From NCBI GenBank assembly GCA_045614565.1, contig JAZLDG010000105.1:1-64000 (forward strand): DNA of 64,000 nt, read 5' to 3'. The translations under genes were made by a program, and so were the position numbers. The notes under the pieces are model-generated. The model was given only the letters and a program-made list of their open reading frames with translations, was not told the DNA's origin and did no database searches. Position 1 is the stretch's first letter, and every line of letters starts with the position of its first letter. The stretch comes from Scatosoma sp045614565. Lineage in GTDB: Bacteria > Bacillota > Clostridia > Christensenellales > Borkfalkiaceae. Of this stretch, positions 59,557 to 64,000 are shown piece by piece.

Positions 59557-60127
59557 TTCTAAATCTCCTCGGCGCTACGTCCTTCCATCTTAAATGTTCA
59601 CCGCGAAACTGTATCCATAAAAAATCGTTATAAGAAACCCCGTGTGTCTTTCTTACAATCTCCAAAGGGTCGTAAAAAGCTACGCCGATTTTTTTAAGTA
59701 ATGCGTCTAACTCCGCGCGGTTATCTTCCCAGCATCTCATTTTCAAAATCTCTGTTAATTTGAACACGTCCATTTCTTCTACGGGGAATATTTGTTTGAT
59801 AGGGTGATTTTTAACAAAACGCTTCACGTATACTCGCATATTCTCAACGTGAACTTCGGAAACAGGCTCGTCTTTCCAATAGCAAGTAAACCCAACGTTA
59901 TCCCATTTACGCATATACGGCGGTCTATTGTCTTTTTCCTTACAAACAAACTCCATATCAAGAACTTGACATATCTTCTCCAACGTCTGCATACTCGGTA
60001 CAAACGCCTTACTCTCTATTCTCCCTATCGTTGACTGCGGAACTCCGCATGCCTGCGCCAACTTCGCCTGCGAAAGTCCTAATTCTTTTCTTCTTTTTAC
60101 AATGCTTTCTACTGTTAAACCTATCAT
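59549..60127 (-). CDS. HTH protein, partner of the HipA-like kinase
   Basis: A 192-aa protein. Residues 5-55 are an XRE-type helix-turn-helix (RRKELGLSQAKLAQACGVPQSTIGRIES). The C-terminal ~130 residues form a second domain (YWKDEPVSEVHVENMRVYVKRF ... YDPLEIVRKTHGVSYNDFLWI) that is not a standard HipB part and may bind or mimic the kinase substrate region. It is translated together with the kinase. Its promoter contains an inverted repeat, so self-regulation is likely. Confidence 0.85.
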   Translation of the reverse strand: MIGLTVESIVKRRKELGLSQAKLAQACGVPQSTIGRIESKAFVPSMQTLEKICQVLDMEFVCKEKDNRPPYMRKWDNVGFTCYWKDEPVSEVHVENMRVYVKRFVKNHPIKQIFPVEEMDVFKLTEILKMRCWEDNRAELDALLKKIGVAFYDPLEIVRKTHGVSYNDFLWIQFRGEHLRWKDVAPRRFRNV

Positions 60128-60148
60128 TTCGTTTCTCCTTACAGTTAT

Positions 60149-60177
60149 ATAATAGCATAAACGCTATTAAAAAGCAA
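60149..60177 (-). promoter_or_regulatory. Promoter and operator of the HTH/kinase pair
   Basis: TTGCTT (60172-60177), 17 bp, TATTAT (60149-60154) on the minus strand. AATAGC-N6-GCTATT (60151-60168) lies across the spacer and -10. Confidence 0.7.
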
Positions 60178-60471
60178 CTATTTTTTAGATTTTTTATTGT
60201 ATATCTTTTGAAAATTTTTTATTCTCGCTTTTTCTTCCTTTTCTAAAATCGGGATTACGCGCGACTCAATAAACTCTTCTTCCGTCGTTTTCTTTTTTAA
60301 CCGTTTGACGATTTTCTTTAATTCTTCGTTCGCTTTGATATACGAATTACCTTTCGGCGTCGGGAATAGCTCCATGCGCCGATACATTTCTTTGAATAGT
60401 TCCATAAACATAAATTGAAACCCAAGCAGTAAATGCCCATATTTCCTTATCCGCTTGGCGTAATATTTCAT
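60178..60471 (-). CDS. Small basic protein, probably part of a frameshifted gene
   Basis: A frame of up to 97 aa ending in a Lys-rich coil (LKKIVKRLKKKTTEEEFIESRVIPILEKEEKARIK). The front part overlaps another small frame (60347-60556). The end here looks coding, while the start of the other frame has the good ribosome site. Together they look like one ~130-aa gene broken by a frameshift around 60.4-60.47 kb. Family unknown. Confidence 0.4.
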   Translation of the reverse strand: MKYYAKRIRKYGHLLLGFQFMFMELFKEMYRRMELFPTPKGNSYIKANEELKKIVKRLKKKTTEEEFIESRVIPILEKEEKARIKNFQKIYNKKSKK

Positions 60472-60556
60472 ACCAATTCTCGTCCACGTCGATTTCTTCT
60501 TTCCCAGTAGCCGTATAATACGTATATCTATATTTTTTCCCCTTATCTTCTTCCAT
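60347..60556 (-). CDS. Small protein resembling element-borne DUF/sigma-like N terminus
   Basis: GAGGAGCGAA precedes ATG 60556. The start MEEDKGKKYRYTYYTATGKEEIDVDENWYEILRQADKE resembles the N terminus of sigma-like or helper proteins common on clostridial mobile elements. After about residue 45 the frame loses this likeness and the other frame (60178-60471) seems to continue, which suggests a frameshift. Confidence 0.4.
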   Translation of the reverse strand: MEEDKGKKYRYTYYTATGKEEIDVDENWYEILRQADKEIWAFTAWVSIYVYGTIQRNVSAHGAIPDAER

Positions 60557-60738
60557 TTCGCTCCTCTTGTCGATTTTTATCAAATATTGCAAACAAATGT
60601 TCGTGCTGAAAGGTGTTTTTTTGGGGCTACTTGCTCGGCAGCCCCTATTTTCATCGACAATATTTCTCTCTCACCCTTCGTGCCCATAATAATCCACGAC
60701 ACTATAAGTCCTATTGAAAGCCTATGTGTTGAGTTATT

Positions 60739-60930
60739 CCATCTAATATCGCCTCATATATACGTTTATCACCCATTGCAAAGAATGCGGTGTCAACCAC
60801 AAGCTTGTAATGCTTTGGGACGGGCATAAAGACGATAAAGAAGTAAAAACGTCGAAGGTTGACCGCGGTTATACGGATTATTCGGAAGAATACGTTTTGT
60901 CGGAAGCAGAAAAAGTCAATTACGAGTTTT
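60739..60930 (+). pseudogene. C-terminal remnant of an unknown gene
   Basis: An open frame without start reads THCKECGVNHKLVMLWDGHK and ends LSEAEKVNYEF then TGA at about 60930. The codon choice is coding-like. The 5' part is missing and lies at the right edge of element 2, so it may be a gene cut by insertion. The strings CTCCCCAA repeated near 60967-61010 follow it and have no known role. Confidence 0.4.
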
Positions 60931-61063
60931 GAAAAATAGCGCGGAAGGCGTTGATTTTTAAGGGAAATCACTCCCCAAAAACTCCCCAATTTGCTCCCCA
61001 TTCCCCAAAACGACAAGATTTAGGGCAGTTAAATATGCGCAAATCGAACATATTTACAATAAA

Positions 61064-61105
61064 AAATGAACATTTCAAACAGTCTTCTGTTCAAAATGTT
61101 CATTT
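61064..61105 (-). terminator. Terminator of the oxidoreductase operon
   Basis: AAATGAACATTT/AAATGTTCATTT with an inner AACAG/CTGTT stem, then a T run on the minus strand. It marks core chromosome right of element 2. Confidence 0.8.
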
Positions 61106-61172
61106 GTCTAACACTTATAAAATAGCTATCCTTTCATAAAGAAATGGAAACCCTAAAAGCTATTTATCCACT

Positions 61173-62102
61173 TTACCGTTTTTGTGGAAGCAATTTAGAA
61201 GAATCGGAATCTTCATTTTTTCTTATATTGCTAATCAACACCGCTATCAAAACGCAGGCAAATGCAATCGCATACTGCAAAGTAAATACGTTTTCTTGCA
61301 ATAAAATCGCCCCAATTATAGCAGAAAACAACGGCTCGGAGAGTTTTACTATAAACAAGTACGACAAATCGTTCTTTTGTACGACGGTATACCAAATACT
61401 ATAACTTACAATCGTTGCAAAAAGTATGTAGATACCAATCCCACCGCCAAGCCAACTAATCGAACGCAATTTTCCTCCACATACAAGCCCTACTACCGTC
61501 AGTAACGCGCCGCCTGCAATTTGGGAAATGCCCGTTGTCCAAAGCGGATTTACTTTTTCACAAAACTTTTTGCATATCACGTTTGCAATCACCGTAAAAA
61601 CGGACGCGCAAATGATTAAAATTTCGCCTATCCCCAAACTTATTTGCAACGAATGCACGTTTAGCGCAATAATACCGCCAACACCAAAAAGCGCCGCAAC
61701 AAGTTTATTTGCACTAAACTTTTCAATTTTTATAAATAAAAAAGAAAAGCAAATAAAAAATAACACGCCGAGCTGTTTTAGAAGTGCGGTTTTTGAACTG
61801 TCCGTATAAGAAAGCCCTACGTACGTACACGCATAATGCAAGCTTATCGCCACCAATCCCATCAAGAAAACGCCAGCCCATTCTCTTTTCGTGGTTATAT
61901 TTATCGGCGTTTTTTTTGCTTTACAAAACAGAGAAATGATGCTTCCGCTTATTAAAAATCGTAAACCCGCAAACAAAAACAGGTCAGGGAAAAACGTCCC
62001 GTTCACCCCAAATTCCTTATAGGAAAATTTTACACTTGGATACAACGAGCCCCATAAAAACATGACAGTAAGCGCTAATATTACCGTTTTTTTCTTACTC
62101 AT
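61173..62102 (-). CDS. EamA/DMT family transporter
   Basis: A 309-aa membrane protein with ten hydrophobic helices in two EamA repeats (FLWGSLYPSVKFSY in the first half, SYSIWYTVVQKNDLSYLFIVKLSEPLFSAIIGAILL in the second). Members export amino acids or metabolites. I start at ATG 62102, where GAGGCAAGTA precedes it. It follows the dehydroquinase-like gene and is last in the operon. The cargo may be an aromatic or shikimate-pathway compound judged by its neighbour. Confidence 0.88.
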   Translation of the reverse strand: MSKKKTVILALTVMFLWGSLYPSVKFSYKEFGVNGTFFPDLFLFAGLRFLISGSIISLFCKAKKTPINITTKREWAGVFLMGLVAISLHYACTYVGLSYTDSSKTALLKQLGVLFFICFSFLFIKIEKFSANKLVAALFGVGGIIALNVHSLQISLGIGEILIICASVFTVIANVICKKFCEKVNPLWTTGISQIAGGALLTVVGLVCGGKLRSISWLGGGIGIYILFATIVSYSIWYTVVQKNDLSYLFIVKLSEPLFSAIIGAILLQENVFTLQYAIAFACVLIAVLISNIRKNEDSDSSKLLPQKR

Positions 62103-62113
62103 TACTTGCCTCA

Positions 62114-62926
62114 CTAGATTTTCTTCATCGCGTCTACAATCGTTCTGCTTGTACGCAAATCCAATTGTTCCATTGTACTGCTTTCCGTATATCTATCCAC
62201 GCAAAAAGCAATTTGTCCGCCAAGAATAGGATTGAGAATTCTCGAAAGCTTTCCCCTGCTTCCTGCCGCATGATAGCTCACAGGCGTTTTCAATGCTTTT
62301 TTCAAAGCGAGCATTGTGTTCAAGCTTTCTATCATTTCCTCGTCCGTGTTTGCGATCGTTACAATTTTGATAATATCGGGGTTACGTTTTTCTAAAAATA
62401 ACGCCAAATCCACCACTTGCTTACAGGTCATAGGGATACCCGGATGACAGGACAATAATATCTCTCCCCCAATACCATGTATGCGTTGAATGAGATTTTT
62501 TTGCTTTTCAATCACGGTTTCATCCGTAACAATTTCCCTTGGATTCCCTTTGGTAAAAGAATATTTATCTTCGCCGCAAAAGCCTGTTTTGGACGGCAAA
62601 TGATAGGTATAACCCTGTATATCTACCCCTGCCGCACCTGCTTCTATCGCGCATAAAAATGATTCCACCCGTTCTTCCTCTGAAAATCCTGCGTTTGACC
62701 AATCGCATTTAGAATTGTAATTGAGCGCAAGCACGGGCAATTTTGACGAGCTGATGATGCGTTTTAATGTTTCTACGCTTGTATCTTCCAAGCACGACAT
62801 ATGCAAATCGATCATATCCGCGCCGCCATATAAACAGTTTTTAATTTCCGCAATCGCTTTTATTGCAGTTTCTTCCCGAACCACCCCTGCAAGAGCAGGT
62901 GCGTTTATAGACGATAAACTTTTCAT
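62114..62926 (-). CDS. Type I 3-dehydroquinate dehydratase-like protein
   Basis: A 270-aa TIM-barrel enzyme of the AroD type. The Schiff-base Lys lies in DIIKIVTIANT, and SYHAAGSRGKLSRILN resembles the C-terminal loop. LSCHPGIP supplies a His. Identity to standard AroD seems modest, and the neighbours (quinone oxidoreductase, exporter) suggest a catabolic or other aldolase role rather than shikimate synthesis. Its start overlaps the end of the oxidoreductase gene by 4 bp. Confidence 0.8.
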   Translation of the reverse strand: MKSLSSINAPALAGVVREETAIKAIAEIKNCLYGGADMIDLHMSCLEDTSVETLKRIISSSKLPVLALNYNSKCDWSNAGFSEEERVESFLCAIEAGAAGVDIQGYTYHLPSKTGFCGEDKYSFTKGNPREIVTDETVIEKQKNLIQRIHGIGGEILLSCHPGIPMTCKQVVDLALFLEKRNPDIIKIVTIANTDEEMIESLNTMLALKKALKTPVSYHAAGSRGKLSRILNPILGGQIAFCVDRYTESSTMEQLDLRTSRTIVDAMKKI

Positions 62927-63903
62927 TTTATTTTCAATACCACTTTGCCCGTATTTTCAAAACGTTCCAAAATTGCTTGTGCTTCGTTGACTTCTTCCAT
63001 AGGCAATACCTTATAAATAGACGGCTTAATTGTGCCTTTTTCTAAATGTCCCCACATTGTTTCGACCAACCCATTCAAAATCTCCGCTTTCATTTGATTC
63101 GTACGATTACGAAGCATACTACCAACCAAATGCAACCCTTTCGTGAGCAAAGGACGAAGTTTGATATTCGTTTCAATTCCTGCCAAAGTGGAAATGACTA
63201 CCCAATATCCCCCACGTGCCATAAACGGCATTGCTTTGCCTAAATCCTCACCGCTCAAACAGTCCATACAAACGTTGACGGGTTTCCTCTCTTTTTCCAA
63301 ACGCTCAAAGACTTCGGGAATACTTTCCTTTTCCTGCACAATGATATAATCCGCGCCTAAATTCTTAATATTTTCCGCTTGCTGATAGGTTTGAACACTC
63401 GTAACGACGTATGCGCCGGCCGCTTTCCCCATAGGGATCGCAGCGCTTGCAAGTCCGCTTGCCCCAGCCGCCACGTATAATACCTGCCCTGCCTTTAACT
63501 GCCCTTCGTAAAACAAATTGAGATAGCTTGTCGCATACGCTTCGGGAAGCACAGCCGCTTCTTCAAACGTTATATTTTTAGGAATGGGCATCAAAAGCTC
63601 GTAAGGAATGGCGATTTTTTCCGCGTATGCGCCACCGCCAACGAGCGCACATACTTTATCTCCAATCTTAAATGTAGCGTTCGCTTTCGCGTTTTCGCCC
63701 ATATCCACGATAACGCCCGAAAGTTCTAACCCCGGCCAAGTCGGCCAACCGGCGGGCGAAGGATACGTCCCTTGTTTTTGCAATAAATCCGCACGATTTA
63801 ACGCCGTGGCGTAAATTTCCACTAAAACTTCGTTTTTGTTCATAGTCGGTTCAGCTACTTCCTGCCAAACCATTTTTCCGTTTTCTACTAAACACGCTTT
63901 CAT
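62923..63903 (-). CDS. Zinc-independent quinone oxidoreductase
   Basis: A 326-aa MDR-superfamily enzyme (QOR/PIG3 type) reducing quinones or enones with NADPH. ALNRADLLQKQGTYPSPAGWP is the N-terminal PIG3-like motif. The Rossmann domain has AAGASGLASAAIPMGKAAGA in place of the standard GGxxGVG. GGGG AGG (63911-63915 region) sets the start at 63903. It overlaps the upstream gene stop (TAATG), so it is translationally coupled. Confidence 0.9.
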   Translation of the reverse strand: MKACLVENGKMVWQEVAEPTMNKNEVLVEIYATALNRADLLQKQGTYPSPAGWPTWPGLELSGVIVDMGENAKANATFKIGDKVCALVGGGAYAEKIAIPYELLMPIPKNITFEEAAVLPEAYATSYLNLFYEGQLKAGQVLYVAAGASGLASAAIPMGKAAGAYVVTSVQTYQQAENIKNLGADYIIVQEKESIPEVFERLEKERKPVNVCMDCLSGEDLGKAMPFMARGGYWVVISTLAGIETNIKLRPLLTKGLHLVGSMLRNRTNQMKAEILNGLVETMWGHLEKGTIKPSIYKVLPMEEVNEAQAILERFENTGKVVLKIK

Positions 63904-64000
63904 TATACATTCCTCCAATCGAATACCGTTCCCATCGGGAAATTTTTATCTTCGCAAAGTTGTTTGTAAATTTCAGGCGCGCTTTCAGGCTTTACCACTC
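63903..64000 (-). CDS. C-terminal fragment of an upstream gene, cut by the window edge
   Basis: The last 31 codons read VVKPESAPEIYKQL, then a TAA that shares its A with the next ATG. The gene is continuous with the operon below. The visible part is too short to identify. Confidence 0.6.
   Translation of the reverse strand, partial: VVKPESAPEIYKQLCEDKNFPMGTVFDWRNV

Larger units (their letters stand above)
56044..60650. mobile_element. Second serine-recombinase element, about 4.6 kb, boundaries approximate
   Basis: Starts at the terminator overlapping the recombinase end and runs to the broken small ORFs and gene remnant near 60.6-60.9 kb. Contents are a recombinase paralogous to the one at 5966, three small proteins, a HipA-like kinase/HTH pair and a hairpin-rich non-coding region. 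No clear direct repeats were found at the edges, so both ends are estimates. It has no relaxase. Confidence 0.55.

Noticed and set aside
60967..61010. CTCCCCAA repeats as iterons
   Set aside because: Only three or four irregular copies and no replication protein nearby.
60711..61016. 101-aa minus-strand frame
   Set aside because: It is the complement of the gene remnant and of the CTCCCCAA repeats, without start signals.
1..64000. CRISPR array
   Set aside because: No series of equal repeats with regular spacers was seen on either strand, and no cas gene.

Overview
The window looks like chromosomal DNA of an anaerobic, spore-former-related Clostridia species (Bacillota), probably from a gut. 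The support is AGGAG-type ribosome binding sites, TTGACA/TATAAT promoters, and marker genes such as a YlmC/YmxH-type protein, DUF951, DegV and FakA, type III glutamine synthetase, a UPF0210/ACT pair, a DnaD-type primosomal protein and a 7-alpha-hydroxysteroid-dehydrogenase-like enzyme. The genus cannot be named from sequence alone.

Layout. (1) 1-5,800: an unknown protein, a peroxide-defence pair (AhpC plus an AhpF-like reductase with its thiol domain at the C terminus), then an MFS exporter translationally coupled to a 7-alpha-HSDH-like dehydrogenase. (2) 5,799-20,473: an AT-rich 14.7 kb integrated element. It is bounded by 22-bp direct repeats that copy the 3' end of tRNA-Leu(CAG). It carries a large serine recombinase, a one-direction operon (DUF4143-type ATPase, TGT-like zinc protein, SIR2-like protein, YwgA-like protein, PD-(D/E)xK-like nuclease) that could be an undescribed defence module, a tRNA-like RNA overlapping a 34-codon ORF, a structured RNA, three lipoproteins sharing one leader, an AraC/GyrI-type regulator, a MobV relaxase without a normal start codon, and a trypsin-like protease. 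(3) 20,453-55,945: core chromosome. It holds tRNA-Leu, rpiB, a YwlE-type phosphatase, Sua5/TsaC, dnaB, pepF, UPF0210 plus ACT, DegV, signal peptidase I, a DnaD-type protein, tRNA-Ser, a mannose-6-phosphate-isomerase/ROK-kinase fusion interrupted by an amber codon, ddl, a membrane MurF-like ligase, tsaE-tsaB-rimI, a riboflavin ECF S component under an FMN riboswitch, a two-component system, a Na/Pi cotransporter, a radical-SAM/DUF4130 DNA-repair pair, glnN, nadE, fakA and a ZIP transporter. (4) About 56,044-60,650: a second, smaller element with a paralogous serine recombinase, a ribbon-helix-helix-like protein with an operator inside its promoter, and a HipA-like kinase with an HTH partner. 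(5) 61,064-64,000: core operon of quinone oxidoreductase, type I dehydroquinase-like protein and EamA transporter.

How parts may work together. The MFS transporter and dehydrogenase fit import or export and oxidation of a steroid or bile acid. FakA (53.4 kb) and the DegV protein (29.1 kb) are the two halves of a fatty-acid kinase. TsaB, TsaE and Sua5 supply tRNA t6A synthesis. Ddl and the MurF-like ligase supply the D-Ala-D-Ala step of peptidoglycan.

Four genes have reading frames or starts that do not work as written: the MFS transporter (one base short in an A run), ManA (TAG at a conserved Trp), the relaxase and an alpha/beta hydrolase (no usual start codon). These are either real decay or consensus errors, and raw reads would be needed to decide.
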